Below the pieces are notes generated by a model. The model did not search any database. It saw only the letters and a list, made by a program, of their open reading frames with translations, and was not told where the DNA came from. The translations under genes and the position numbers were made by a program. From Roseburia sp. (lineage in GTDB: Bacteria; Bacillota; Clostridia; Lachnospirales; Lachnospiraceae): a DNA stretch of 44,676 bases. Positions 33,911-42,488 of this stretch are shown here, piece after piece (position 1 is the first letter of the stretch; every line of letters begins with the position of its first letter). The stretch lies in contig JAMPIG010000019.1 in NCBI GenBank assembly GCA_023662875.1, positions 1 to 44,676 on the forward strand, written 5' to 3'.

Positions 33911-33933
33911 GCGCCGGAAACCTTTTCCGGCGC
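33911..33933. repeat. Perfect hairpin between the nucleotidyltransferase gene and ruvA
   Basis: A 10-bp stem GCGCCGGAAA/TTTCCGGCGC with a 3-nt loop ends directly at the ruvA ribosome site. There is no T-run, so it is not a clear terminator; it may protect or separate transcripts. Confidence 0.55.
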
Positions 33934-33938
33934 CTGTC

Positions 33939-34235
33939 CTATCCCTTTGCTTCATAAACGACAACCTCATCTTCCCTGATCCGTTCGAGAAAATCGATAT
34001 CATTTGATGTATCTGTAATTACATCCACCTTCTTTCCAAATGTCATTTCAAGCTCGTCAATAAAAGAAGCTAACTGAAACAATGATTGTATTTTCCCTTT
34101 TGAAATAATAAAATCATAATCACTTGATTCTGTTGCTGTATTTTTTGCCCTCGATCCAAACAGCGCGACTCTGTCCGCCCCGTATTTCTGTGCAATAGGA
34201 GCGATTAATTTTGATATGCTTTTAATATCTGTCAT
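33939..34235 (-). CDS. Nucleotidyltransferase-domain (MNT-type) protein
   Basis: 98 residues from the ATG at 34235 (MTDIKSISKLIAPIAQKYG), with GGAGGAG 5 nt upstream; an in-frame ATG at 34313 also has an AAGGG site. The minimal nucleotidyltransferase motif GSRAKNTATESSDYDFII gives GS-x(n)-D-x-D, with a third acidic residue in KVDVITD. Such proteins are antitoxins in HEPN/MNT pairs, adding AMP to the HEPN toxin. No HEPN gene adjoins it, so it may be an orphan. It is AT-richer than ruvA, suggesting acquisition. Confidence 0.8.
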   Translation of the reverse strand: MTDIKSISKLIAPIAQKYGADRVALFGSRAKNTATESSDYDFIISKGKIQSLFQLASFIDELEMTFGKKVDVITDTSNDIDFLERIREDEVVVYEAKG

Positions 34236-34378
34236 CTGACTCCTCCATGGCTGGAATGCTTTGTTGTTCCCCCCGTTTCTATCATATCCCGGATACCGTT
34301 TTAAATCAATCATGAATTTCCCTTTTTGAATGTAGCATCCAATAAATCTTTCCCCCTGCAATCTTCTTTCTCAGACCC

Positions 34379-35755
34379 TTAAGACACTGAGTCTAAGGGA
34401 GTCCTCAGCAGCTTCCGATACACAATCAAAAAGCAGACCATATGCACCGCAAAGGTCAGCGCCCAGCTGATGGGATAGGAAATATAAAGACATTCCAGGG
34501 TGCGCACCTGTCGGAATACCGTATAAATCCAGACCACCCGGAACAGGCAGGCTCCCGTCAGGGATACCAGCATCGGCATGATGGAATAGCCGATGCCCCG
34601 CAGCACTCCTACCATGACGTCCATCATGCCGCAGAAGAAGTAGGGAGCGCAGACATAGGTCATGCGCAGGATGCCGTAGCGGATGACCTCGGCGTCGGGC
34701 GTATAAAGCTTCAGAAGCGTCCCCGCGAGGAGATAGGCCCCGTTTCCCATCAACAGTCCCACCGTGATAACAAGGCCCTCGCAGATCAGCATGACCCTTC
34801 CCACCCGGCGGTATTTCAACGCGCCGTAATTCTGCCCGCAGAAGCTGATGGCCGCCTGATAAAAGGAATTCATGGCCGTATAAACAAAGCCCTCGATATT
34901 GCTGCCAGCCGTGTTCCCTGCCATGACGACGGAGCCAAAGCTGTTGACGGAGGATTGGATTAGCACGTTGGAGATCGAAAACAGGGAGCCCTGAAGCCCC
35001 GCAGGAATACCGATCTGAATCATTTTCAGCAGCTTGTCCTTCCGGAGCCGGAGTCCGTTCAGCTCCAGATGGTATACGCCGTCCGTCCGGATCAGGCAGC
35101 GGAGAACCAGCGCGGCGGAGATCGCCTGGGAGACCACCGTAGCCGCCGCCACCCCGGCCACGCCCATGGAAAAGACAATCACAAAAAGCAGATTCAACAC
35201 GACGTTCACCACGCCTGCCGCCAGCAGATAATACAGCGGACGTCTGGTATCTCCCACTGCCCGCAAAACCGCCGCGCCAAAGTTATAAGCCATCATAAAG
35301 GGCATTCCGGCAAAATAGATCCGCATATAGAGGACGGACTGGCCGATGACATCCTCCGGCGTCCCCATCAGGGCCAGCGCCGGACGAGAGGCGAAAAAGC
35401 CGACGAATATCAGCAGAACGCCGCCGATGGCAGACGTAGCCACCGCCGTCTGAACCGTCTCCCGCAGCTCCTTCTCCTGCCCGGCCCCGTAAAATCTCGA
35501 CACCAGCACATTGGCTCCCACGGACAGCCCGATAAACAAATTGACCAGCAGATTGGTCAGGGAGCCGGTGGAGCCCACCGCCGCAAGGGCCTCGTTTCCC
35601 GCAAATCTCCCCACCACCACAATGTCCGCCGCGTTAAACAAAAGCTGCAAAATCCCGGAAAGCATCAGGGGAAAATAAAAGATCAGAATCTTTCCCAAAA
35701 GCGGCCCGTTGCACATATCGATCTCATACTTTCCGGTTTTTCTTTGTGCGCTCAT
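34379..35755 (-). CDS. MATE-family multidrug/Na+ efflux transporter
   Basis: 458 residues with about 12 membrane helices in two similar halves. The first helix region ILIFYFPLMLSGILQLLFNA is followed by ADIVVVGRFAGNEALAAVGS, the usual MATE start, and GLSVGANVLVSRFYGAG. The second half repeats the pattern (IPAGLQGSLFSISNVLIQSS, NTAGSNIEGFVYTAMNSF). It exports cationic compounds by Na+ or H+ antiport; substrates are unknown. GGAGGG lies 5 nt before the ATG. It lies downstream of leuD after a hairpin-rich spacer. Confidence 0.92.
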   Translation of the reverse strand: MSAQRKTGKYEIDMCNGPLLGKILIFYFPLMLSGILQLLFNAADIVVVGRFAGNEALAAVGSTGSLTNLLVNLFIGLSVGANVLVSRFYGAGQEKELRETVQTAVATSAIGGVLLIFVGFFASRPALALMGTPEDVIGQSVLYMRIYFAGMPFMMAYNFGAAVLRAVGDTRRPLYYLLAAGVVNVVLNLLFVIVFSMGVAGVAAATVVSQAISAALVLRCLIRTDGVYHLELNGLRLRKDKLLKMIQIGIPAGLQGSLFSISNVLIQSSVNSFGSVVMAGNTAGSNIEGFVYTAMNSFYQAAISFCGQNYGALKYRRVGRVMLICEGLVITVGLLMGNGAYLLAGTLLKLYTPDAEVIRYGILRMTYVCAPYFFCGMMDVMVGVLRGIGYSIMPMLVSLTGACLFRVVWIYTVFRQVRTLECLYISYPISWALTFAVHMVCFLIVYRKLLRTPLDSVS

Positions 35756-35772
35756 ATGATCCCTCCATACCC

Positions 35773-35814
35773 GCCTGCGAGTTCAAACCACTCCACGGAA
35801 CCATTCGGTTCCGC
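35773..35814. repeat. Dispersed 42-bp repeat, copy A
   Basis: It begins GCCTGCGAGTTCAAACCACT and contains a GGAACC/GGTTCC hairpin. A closely matching element lies at 40742-40785, just upstream of the histidine kinase start. Confidence 0.65.
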
Positions 35815-35820
35815 AAACAG

Positions 35821-35846
35821 GGCCTGCGGCTTCCCGCAGACCCCGT
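35821..35846 (-). terminator. Hairpin after leuD, weak terminator
   Basis: GGGTCTGCGG/CCGCAGGCCC can pair on the minus strand and is followed by TGTTTG. The short U-run makes it a weak terminator candidate for leuCD. Confidence 0.35.
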
Positions 35847-35866
35847 AACGCATATCACGCTTGTCT

Positions 35867-36355
35867 TTACTTACTGTTAATATAGTTGATCAAACCCTCG
35901 GATGCGATAATCTTCTGCATAAACTCCGGAAACGCCTGCCCCTTGAAGGTAGTTCCCCTCGTCACATTGGTAATTATCCCCGTATCAAAGTTGACCTCCA
36001 CCTCGTCGCCGGCCTCGATCCCCTTGCTGGCCTCGGGGCACTCGATGATGGGAAGGCCGATATTGATGGCGTTCCGATAAAAGATCCGGGCGAAGGTCTC
36101 CGCGATAACACAGCTGACCCCCGCCGCCTTGATGGCGATGGGCGCGTGCTCCCGGGAGGAACCGCAGCCGAAATTCTTCTCCGCAACGATAATGTCTCCC
36201 TTTTTGACTTTCCCGATAAATTCCCGGTCGATATCCTCCATGCAATGGGAGGCGAGCTCCGCAGGATCGGATGAGTTCAGATATCTGGCGGGAATGATGA
36301 CGTCCGTATCCACGTTGTCACCGTATTTAAAAACCGTTCCCCTTGCGTTTTTCAT
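35867..36355 (-). CDS. leuD: 3-isopropylmalate dehydratase small subunit
   Basis: 162 residues, the compact LeuD2/HacB type. Marks are [15 protein letters not shown], the swivel loop [20 protein letters not shown], and the C-terminal [17 protein letters not shown]. With LeuC it isomerises 2-isopropylmalate to 3-isopropylmalate in leucine synthesis. It lies 83 bp downstream of leuC in the same direction; no other leu genes are in the window. Confidence 0.94.
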   Translation of the reverse strand: MKNARGTVFKYGDNVDTDVIIPARYLNSSDPAELASHCMEDIDREFIGKVKKGDIIVAEKNFGCGSSREHAPIAIKAAGVSCVIAETFARIFYRNAINIGLPIIECPEASKGIEAGDEVEVNFDTGIITNVTRGTTFKGQAFPEFMQKIIASEGLINYINSK

Positions 36356-36438
36356 GATGATACCTCCTGATACTTCGTTTCAATGATTTTCCCCGCCTTG
36401 ACGGGTTCTCTTCGTTTTGACCGACATCCCGGCTCCTT

Positions 36439-37704
36439 TTACTCTTCCGGCCCGGAAATGACTCCCGCGATCGCGCTGGCCGCCGCCACGGCGGGACTTG
36501 CCAGGTAAATCTCGGATGTAACGTGTCCCATCCGGCCTACAAAGTTGCGGTTCGTGGTGGAAACGCACCGCTCTCCCTCCGCCAGAATCCCCATATAGCC
36601 TCCCAGACAGGGACCGCAGGTCGGGGTGCTGACAATCGCGCCTGCCTGAAGAAAGATCTTTAAAAGCCCTTCCTCCATGGCCTGCAGATAGATCGCCTGA
36701 GTGGCGGGAATAATAATGCACCTCATCCCCTTCGCCACATGCCGCCCCTTTAAGATCTCCGCCGCCGTCCGCAGATCGTCCAGCCTGCCGTTGGTACAGG
36801 ATCCGATCACTACCTGGTCGATCCGGATGGGCTCCATCTCCCGTATCTCGTCGATGGTGTGCGTGTTCTCCGGCAGATGGGGAAACGCCACCGTAGGGCG
36901 CAGGGCGCTCAGATCGACGGTATACTCCGCGTCATAAACCGCGTCCTCATCCGCCTCATAAATCTTATAAGGTCTTTCAGAATGCTCCTTCAGGTATTGC
37001 TCCGCCAGCGCGTCCACCGGGAAAATCCCGTTCTTTCCGCCCGCCTCGATGGCCATGTTCGCGATGGTAAAACGGTCGTCCATGGTCAGGTTCGCGATTC
37101 CGTCCCCCGTAAATTCCATGGATTTATACAACGCGCCGTCCACCCCGATCATGCCGATAATGTGAAGGATGACGTCCTTGCCGCTGACGTATTTCGCCGG
37201 TTTCCCGGTGAGATGGAAACGGATCGCGGAGGGAACCTTGAACCAGGCCTTGCCCGTCGCCATCCCGGCGGCCATGTCCGTGCTGCCGACGCCGGTGGAG
37301 AAAGCGCCCAGCGCGCCGTAGGTACAGGTGTGGGAGTCCGCGCCGATGATGACGTCCCCCGCTACGGTCAGTCCCTTTTCCGGCAGAAGGGCATGTTCGA
37401 TTCCCATCTCGCCTACCTCAAAATAATTTGTGATCTCATTTTTCTTCGCAAACTCCCGCACACACTTGCAATGCTCCGCGGATTTGATATCCTTGTTCGG
37501 CACAAAGTGATCCGGCACCAGGGCGATTTTATCCTTGTCAAACACGCCCTTCGCCGTAAACTTCTCCATCTCCTTTATGGCCACGGGGCTTGTAATATCG
37601 TTGCCCAGCACCAGGTCAAGATCCGCCTCGATCAGCTGTCCGGCCTCCACATGCTCCAGCCCCGCGGCCGCGGCGAGAATCTTCTGCGTCATTGTCATTC
37701 CCAT
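36439..37704 (-). CDS. leuC: 3-isopropylmalate dehydratase large subunit
   Basis: 421 residues from the ATG at 37704 ([20 protein letters not shown]), the normal start for this LeuC2/HacA-type family; the frame extends upstream into repeat DNA. Ligands for the [4Fe-4S] cluster are visible in [10 protein letters not shown] and [29 protein letters not shown] is the substrate-region signature. It forms the isomerase with LeuD. A promoter (37986-38014) and a repeat-filled leader of about 280 nt lie upstream. Confidence 0.94.
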   Translation of the reverse strand: MGMTMTQKILAAAAGLEHVEAGQLIEADLDLVLGNDITSPVAIKEMEKFTAKGVFDKDKIALVPDHFVPNKDIKSAEHCKCVREFAKKNEITNYFEVGEMGIEHALLPEKGLTVAGDVIIGADSHTCTYGALGAFSTGVGSTDMAAGMATGKAWFKVPSAIRFHLTGKPAKYVSGKDVILHIIGMIGVDGALYKSMEFTGDGIANLTMDDRFTIANMAIEAGGKNGIFPVDALAEQYLKEHSERPYKIYEADEDAVYDAEYTVDLSALRPTVAFPHLPENTHTIDEIREMEPIRIDQVVIGSCTNGRLDDLRTAAEILKGRHVAKGMRCIIIPATQAIYLQAMEEGLLKIFLQAGAIVSTPTCGPCLGGYMGILAEGERCVSTTNRNFVGRMGHVTSEIYLASPAVAAASAIAGVISGPEE

Positions 37705-37770
37705 ATTCGTCACCATACCTTTCGATTTGTCCTGATGATCCGGCGGAGAAATCCTCCCCGCATGTCGCAA

Positions 37771-37926
37771 TCCCGGAATTCATGCTCTGCGAAAATTCGA
37801 TTGTCATGAGTCCCGGAATTTCGCGTTTTATGAAAATTCGACTGCCCTCTGCAACAGAATCCGCGTTTCAAGGAATTCTGCCGTCAACAATAGAATTTAC
37901 GCTCTGCGAAAATTCTATTGTCATGA
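37771..37926. repeat. Four tandem ~40-bp copies of the CAATAGAATT hairpin repeat in the leuC leader
   Basis: Units at about 37771-37810, 37811-37850, 37851-37886 and 37887-37926 are related. The last is the most regular, with ACAATAGAATTTACGCTCTG and the complementary AAAATTCTATTGTCATGA. Related single copies lie at 16281-16318 and 44586-44620. Confidence 0.7.
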
Positions 37927-37934
37927 ATCGAAGA

Positions 37935-37961
37935 ATTACCGACCACCTTGTGGCCGGTAAT
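37935..37961. repeat. Hairpin just downstream of the leuC promoter
   Basis: Twelve-base arms ATTACCGACCAC and GTGGCCGGTAAT around CTT, with one mismatch pair. It would form about 25 nt into the transcript. No T-box sequence (GGGTGG-type) was found, so leucine-dependent attenuation is not shown. Confidence 0.5.
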
Positions 37962-37985
37962 CCCCAAAATGTTTGTACAATTGAC

Positions 37986-38014
37986 ATGATAACACAATCC
38001 GGCCCATTGTTCAA
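37986..38014 (-). promoter_or_regulatory. Sigma-A promoter of leuCD
   Basis: Minus-strand TTGAAC (38014-38009) and TATCAT (37991-37986) are 17 bp apart, with a TGT extended -10. Confidence 0.6.
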
Positions 38015-38064
38015 ACATTACTTCTTGATTTTTTTTATCTTATCGGAAGCTTCGTGACGCTTTT

Positions 38065-40710
38065 TTATACCTGACCGCTTTCTCCTGCCTTCAGCCTCCA
38101 GACGGTAGTCGCCTTAAAGAGATCCCCGTCCGTCTCCAGGGTAAGCTCCCCGCCCTGCAGCTCGGTAAAGCTCTTGGCGATGGCAAGCCCCAGCCCGGAT
38201 CCTTCCGTATTCCGGGAAGCGTCGCCCCGGACAAACCGCTCCGTCAGCTCCGAGGAGTCCACGGTAAGCTCCTGGGCGGAGATATTCTTCAGGGTAATCA
38301 CCACCGTATCGTCGATTCGGAATCCGTTCACATAAACCCTGGTTCCCCGCATGGCGTACTTTGCGATATTTCCGAAGAGATTCTCATAAATCCGGTAAGT
38401 CTTCTGGCTGTCGAGGGACAAAAGCACCTTCTCCTCCGTCAGCTTCATCCTTACGTCAAGCCCTGCCTCCTGCAGCTTGTCGCCCATCTCAAAGGCCACC
38501 TGCTTTAAGAGGTTCATAATATCGACCTCCGTCAGATTCAGGGTAATATTCTGGGAGTTGGCCTTGCTGACCTCGAACAGATCCTCGATCAGAATCTTCA
38601 GCCGCAGGGATTTCGACTCCAGAATCTTCAGGTATTCCTTCCGCTGCTGCTCGGTGATCCCCTCCTCCTGCAGCAGGTTTACATAGGTAATAATCGCGGT
38701 CAGGGGCGTCTTCAGGTCATGGGAGACGTTGGTAATCAGCTCCGCCTTCATCCGCTGGCTTTTCACCTCCTCGTCCACCGCCCGCCGAAAGCCGTCCTGA
38801 ATCCGAATGAAATGAGGCTTAAAGGGCTCGAATACCCCCAGATCCTCCTCGATCGTAACGTTCAGGTGTCCCTCCGCCATCTCGTTGGTCGCCCGCAGCA
38901 GAATCCGATACTTCTTCTGCAGGTCGCTGACGTATTTTCGCAGGATCAGGTACATGATCCCGGAATAGATGATCGTCACAAAAAAGCCGCCGAACCAGAG
39001 GCTGCTGATGACGAACAGGATCACTCCGTTGACCAGAAGAAGCTTAACAATCGTCTTATGGGCGTCCTGTGTCAGATCCAGATGCTGCAAAGCCTCATAG
39101 GCTCCGATCGCCTTACGCTTCAGAAAGGGGAAAAACCGATAAATCAGGCTCCTCTCCCGGATATACTCCCTGATTCCCATCTTCCGCACCGCCCTGGCAC
39201 AGATCCCCAGATACCAGAAACAGAAAAAGAAAGCGGCCATCAAAATCAGGTTATAGCCCATTGTGATACAAAAGGCGGCTTCATCCCAAAATCCGGCATT
39301 GATCAGCGCCTCCTCCGCCTGGCCTCCCGCCACGTAGACGATCAACTCCTCCGCCAGAGAAAACGGAGCAAAGGAGCAAAGCCCCAGCACAAAGAGAATT
39401 TCAAAGGGCAGGGAACAGACCGGACTCTCCTCCCAGGGCCGAGTCTCCTTCAGCACGGGAAGAAACAGCCCCAACAGGAAAAGAACCAGGAGAAACAGAA
39501 AAAGGATTCCGTCCAGCCCCACCGCACGGTAGGCCTCCCGCGATACCGCGTCTTCGCTATAATAGAGGAACGCCGAATCGGAGGATACATACTCTGTCGT
39601 ATAACTCGACTGCGCGGTATAGGCGGACAGATAGTCCGCGGAAGCGGCGTAGATCACGGTACAGTTGGCGGGGCCGACGAAGCCGAGATACCGTCTGGCG
39701 TAATTCATATTGTTTTTTACCAGGGAAAGCAACGGCGTATCGTCGCGAATCACTTCGTTGGCGGTCTTGCGAAGGCGATCCCCGTTTTCGCTTCGCACCG
39801 CCCCGACGGTAATATTTCCGGCTCCGTCAAACTGGAAAACCAGCAGGAAAAAGCGCCGGTAATCCGCCAGATTCTCATACTCCAGAATTCCCTCCGCGTC
39901 CTCCTGAGACATGTTCGTGATATATTTCCCGGTAATATCGTCCCTGATCAGGTAATCAAAAATACTGTTCAGCCTTTTAAAATTGTTTTCCAGATTGTTA
40001 AAGCATCCGCCGAGATTATTGACCTCAATCTGAATTTGATGGAGCTCATTCAGGGCGATGGAGTCGTAGTCCGTCCATTCCGCCGAATCCCTCTCCCCCT
40101 CGCCGGACTCCCCCCACTCATTTTCTTCCAGGATATCGATCCTGCGATCGACCTCTTCCTCCTCCAGCAGCCATTCATAGCCTGACGTCGGCTTCAGATA
40201 GACGTCCCGATAGTCCAGCTGGGCCTCCTGCCGGGAATTGCAGAGATCCTTATAGAGGAGATAGCTGCTTTGAAAAAGCCAGGAGATGTTCTCCTTGCTT
40301 TCCAGAAGATTTCCTCTCCATTTTTTCGCGCTGTCCGCGAGGAAGCCGTAAAAAAAGGTCAGAAGAAGGGCCGCCCCCAGGCAGACGAGAATTCCGAAGC
40401 TGACCCAGCGGGGAGGACGGCGCTTCTTACCGGGAGATTGTTTTTCGGACTTGCGGGATGCTTTGTCCATCTCCGCGGCGGCTTTCCCAAAGGCTTTGTC
40501 CGCCTCCTTGGAAGCTTTTCCGAAAGCTTTGTCCGCCTCCTTGGAAGCTTTCCCCAAAGCTTTATCCGGCTCTCCGGATGCCCTTCCGAAAAATTTTTCC
40601 GCTTCCTCCGCCTGACTTAATTTCCCGGATGCCGTGCCTGGCTCACCCGGCGCGCCGCCGTTCGCCGCCGCATCCGCATCCCTGTTTTCCTTCCGCCTTC
40701 TCCACTCCAT
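38065..40710 (-). CDS. Large membrane sensor histidine kinase
   Basis: 881 residues from the ATG at 40710, chosen for GGAGG 5 nt upstream; the frame extends 25 codons further into a dispersed repeat. Order: a charged N-terminal cytoplasmic segment with four 11-residue repeats (41-84), TM1 (SFGILVCLGAALLLTFFYGF), an extracellular sensor of about 270 residues, then four or more membrane helices. The dimerisation domain has the phosphorylated His in LITNVSHDLKTPLTA (about residue 664). The HATPase domain has NLFGNIAKYA and GSGLGLAIAKSF. It should phosphorylate the response regulator encoded upstream (41695-42405). Stimulus unknown; the secreted protein between them is a candidate accessory factor. 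Confidence 0.9.
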   Translation of the reverse strand: MEWRRRKENRDADAAANGGAPGEPGTASGKLSQAEEAEKFFGRASGEPDKALGKASKEADKAFGKASKEADKAFGKAAAEMDKASRKSEKQSPGKKRRPPRWVSFGILVCLGAALLLTFFYGFLADSAKKWRGNLLESKENISWLFQSSYLLYKDLCNSRQEAQLDYRDVYLKPTSGYEWLLEEEEVDRRIDILEENEWGESGEGERDSAEWTDYDSIALNELHQIQIEVNNLGGCFNNLENNFKRLNSIFDYLIRDDITGKYITNMSQEDAEGILEYENLADYRRFFLLVFQFDGAGNITVGAVRSENGDRLRKTANEVIRDDTPLLSLVKNNMNYARRYLGFVGPANCTVIYAASADYLSAYTAQSSYTTEYVSSDSAFLYYSEDAVSREAYRAVGLDGILFLFLLVLFLLGLFLPVLKETRPWEESPVCSLPFEILFVLGLCSFAPFSLAEELIVYVAGGQAEEALINAGFWDEAAFCITMGYNLILMAAFFFCFWYLGICARAVRKMGIREYIRERSLIYRFFPFLKRKAIGAYEALQHLDLTQDAHKTIVKLLLVNGVILFVISSLWFGGFFVTIIYSGIMYLILRKYVSDLQKKYRILLRATNEMAEGHLNVTIEEDLGVFEPFKPHFIRIQDGFRRAVDEEVKSQRMKAELITNVSHDLKTPLTAIITYVNLLQEEGITEQQRKEYLKILESKSLRLKILIEDLFEVSKANSQNITLNLTEVDIMNLLKQVAFEMGDKLQEAGLDVRMKLTEEKVLLSLDSQKTYRIYENLFGNIAKYAMRGTRVYVNGFRIDDTVVITLKNISAQELTVDSSELTERFVRGDASRNTEGSGLGLAIAKSFTELQGGELTLETDGDLFKATTVWRLKAGESGQV
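40459..40590. repeat. Four in-frame 33-bp repeats in the histidine kinase gene
   Basis: They encode FGRASGEPDKA, LGKASKEADKA, FGKASKEADKA and FGKAAAEMDKA, a charged helical repeat before the first membrane segment. The two middle units are nearly identical at DNA level. Confidence 0.85.
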
Positions 40711-40741
40711 GCGAACCTCCGTTTCTACCTTCCGCCACGCC

Positions 40742-40785
40742 GCCTGCAGCAGCGCAAACCACCCCATGAAACCAGTCGGTTCCAC
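40742..40785. repeat. Dispersed 42-bp repeat, copy B
   Basis: It begins GCCTGCAGCAGCGCAAACCA and continues to a CGGTTCC segment, matching copy A at 35773-35814 with few differences. It overlaps the upstream open part of the kinase frame, supporting the start at 40710. Confidence 0.65.
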
Positions 40786-40786
40786 G

Positions 40787-40857
40787 GAACCTGTCGTTTT
40801 CGGGAATCTATCGTTCCCAGGGAGCTATCGTTCCCAGGAATCTATCGTTTCCGGGAA
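40787..40857. repeat. Stem-loop array upstream of the histidine kinase gene
   Basis: Consecutive units of 15-18 bp such as GGGAATCTATCGTTCCC, GGGAGCTATCGTTCCC and GGAATCTATCGTTTCC. Each can fold as a short hairpin with a TATCG-containing loop. It lies in the 230-bp spacer between the secreted-protein gene and the kinase gene. No gene was found in the spacer. Confidence 0.7.
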
Positions 40858-40940
40858 GAATACCGCGCAAGGAGGCAGCTATGTCCCTCCCTGCATTCTT
40901 CGGGGTACAAAGATCTCTTGCCAGATCGTAATCGAATGCA

Positions 40941-41630
40941 TCACGGATTCCACCCGTATTCCGACTGCCATCCGGCCGGAATATCCGTGACATCGATTTC
41001 CCGGTACAGCATCGCAGCATCATGAGAGAACGCAGCTGCAATCCATTCGTCAGCGGAATATCCCTTGCATTCATAGACTCTGTGATTTTTGTCCCCGTCC
41101 ACAATGCCGATTTGGTTTCCGCGATCGCCGTAAGCCGCCAAAGCGCCGTAAGGGACGTAGATCTTATCCTCCCATGCGATCGCCGCGTAGTCGTCGCCAA
41201 CCTCCGTCGTCATCGCTTTCAGGCCGATTCTGACCTCCACGTCGGAGGCCGTTATATAGACGACGATATCTTCCCCGGAAGCATTCTGCATGTTGCCCAC
41301 CCCGATTTTATACCAGGCGCCTCTTTCCACCTCCATTTTTACCGGCATTCCCGGCGTGATATAGGTTGGCTTATACGCGCCTTCTCCCTTTGCCTCTACC
41401 GACTGCAAGATTACTTCGCCGTCTCCCATCCCCTCCCCGGCGTACAGGGTAACCGTCTTCCCCTTGGGGCATATTTCCTCCTCGGAATAAAGAAACGCTT
41501 CCGTACTGCCCGCGGGAATGGTAATTCTGATATCATAGCTCTTTCCTCCCGTCAGAAAAAGCGCTGCGCATAGACTAACCGCTGCAAGCATGAGAAGAAG
41601 AATACCAATCGTCCATTTCTTATTTTTCAT
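40941..41630 (-). CDS. Exported protein of unknown function within the two-component operon
   Basis: 229 residues from the ATG at 41630 (MKNKKWTIGILLLMLAAVSL), with GGAGG 8 nt upstream. An N-terminal signal anchor (residues 6-26) is followed by a beta-rich domain: SYDIRITIPAGSTEAFLYSE, then two strand-rich halves and a C-terminal YSADEWIAAAFSHDAAMLY. No lipobox, catalytic motif or known domain was recognised. It is encoded between the response regulator and the histidine kinase (64 bp and 230 bp gaps), so it may modulate sensing at the cell surface; that is inference from position. Confidence 0.75.
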   Translation of the reverse strand: MKNKKWTIGILLLMLAAVSLCAALFLTGGKSYDIRITIPAGSTEAFLYSEEEICPKGKTVTLYAGEGMGDGEVILQSVEAKGEGAYKPTYITPGMPVKMEVERGAWYKIGVGNMQNASGEDIVVYITASDVEVRIGLKAMTTEVGDDYAAIAWEDKIYVPYGALAAYGDRGNQIGIVDGDKNHRVYECKGYSADEWIAAAFSHDAAMLYREIDVTDIPAGWQSEYGWNP

Positions 41631-41694
41631 CAGCAAATCCTCCAATTCAATATCGCACTCTCCGATTCCAACGCCGGATCCACAAAACACCCGG

Positions 41695-42405
41695 CTACTG
41701 CTTATCGATCTTATAGCCCACGCCCCAGACCACCTTCAGGTACTTTGGGTTCTTGGGATCGATCTCGATTTTTTCCCGGATGTTCCTGACATGCACCATG
41801 ATCGTATCGGTATTGACCGCCTTTTCGTTCCAAATCCGCTCGTAGATTTCATCCGCGGAAAACACCCTTCCGGGATTCTTGATCAGAAGCTGCACGATCT
41901 TAAACTCCATGGGCGTCAGCTTCACCGGCTCGCCGTCCACCGACACCTCCACGGTATCCTCGTTCAGCTCCAGGCCGCCGATGGTGTAAATATGCTCCTT
42001 GCCGCCCTCCTCGTTCACCGCCGCCAGATACTTGGCGTAGCGCCGCAGATGGGAATTCACCCGGGCTAAAAGCTCCAGGGGCGTAAAGGGCTTTGTCACA
42101 TAATCGTCCGCGCCCATGTTCAGCCCCATGATCTTATCGACCTCCTCCGACTTCGCGGAAAGCATGATCACCGGGAACTCGCACTCCATGGCGCGCAGCT
42201 TCATCAGCATGGTAACCCCGTCCATCACCGGCATCATAATATCGACAATGGCAAGATGCAGCTCCTCCTGCTCCACCACCTTCAGCCCCTCCGCCCCGTT
42301 GGCCGCCTGAAAGACCTCGTAGCCCTGGTTGCGCAGATAGATCTCCACGCCTTCCCGGATCTCCTTATCGTCCTCCACCACCAGTATCTTGTACTTGGAA
42401 ATCAT
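41695..42405 (-). CDS. OmpR/PhoB-family response regulator
   Basis: 236 residues from the ATG at 42405. The receiver domain has the acidic pair VVEDDKEIREG, the phosphorylated Asp55 in LAIVDIMMPVMDG, VIMLSAK and the conserved Lys in DDYVTKPFTPLELLAR. The winged-helix domain has LTPMEFKIVQLLIKNPGRVF and VHVRNIREKI, ending YLKVVWGVGYKID. It is the transcription factor partner of the kinase encoded downstream. A promoter-like pair lies at 42449-42478, and the gene leads the operon regulator, secreted protein, kinase. Confidence 0.94.
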   Translation of the reverse strand: MISKYKILVVEDDKEIREGVEIYLRNQGYEVFQAANGAEGLKVVEQEELHLAIVDIMMPVMDGVTMLMKLRAMECEFPVIMLSAKSEEVDKIMGLNMGADDYVTKPFTPLELLARVNSHLRRYAKYLAAVNEEGGKEHIYTIGGLELNEDTVEVSVDGEPVKLTPMEFKIVQLLIKNPGRVFSADEIYERIWNEKAVNTDTIMVHVRNIREKIEIDPKNPKYLKVVWGVGYKIDKQ

Positions 42406-42448
42406 CCTATTCTTCCTGCCCCTCTCTGTGGATTTAAATACTCCCTTA

Positions 42449-42478
42449 ACAATAGAAATCACGCCCCGCGAAAGTCAA
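42449..42478 (-). promoter_or_regulatory. Putative promoter of the two-component operon
   Basis: Minus-strand TTGACT (42478-42473) and TATTGT (42454-42449) with 18 bp between, about 45 nt upstream of the response-regulator ATG. Confidence 0.55.
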
Positions 42479-42488
42479 TTCACCCGAA

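Noticed and set aside
37705-37985. T-box leucine leader for leuCD
   Set aside because: No T-box consensus or specifier stem was found; the leader is filled with repeats instead.
38719-40185. 488-codon open frame on the plus strand opposite the histidine kinase
   Set aside because: Antisense shadow of a clear histidine kinase; no ribosome site and composition rich in His/Pro/Arg as expected of a mirror frame.
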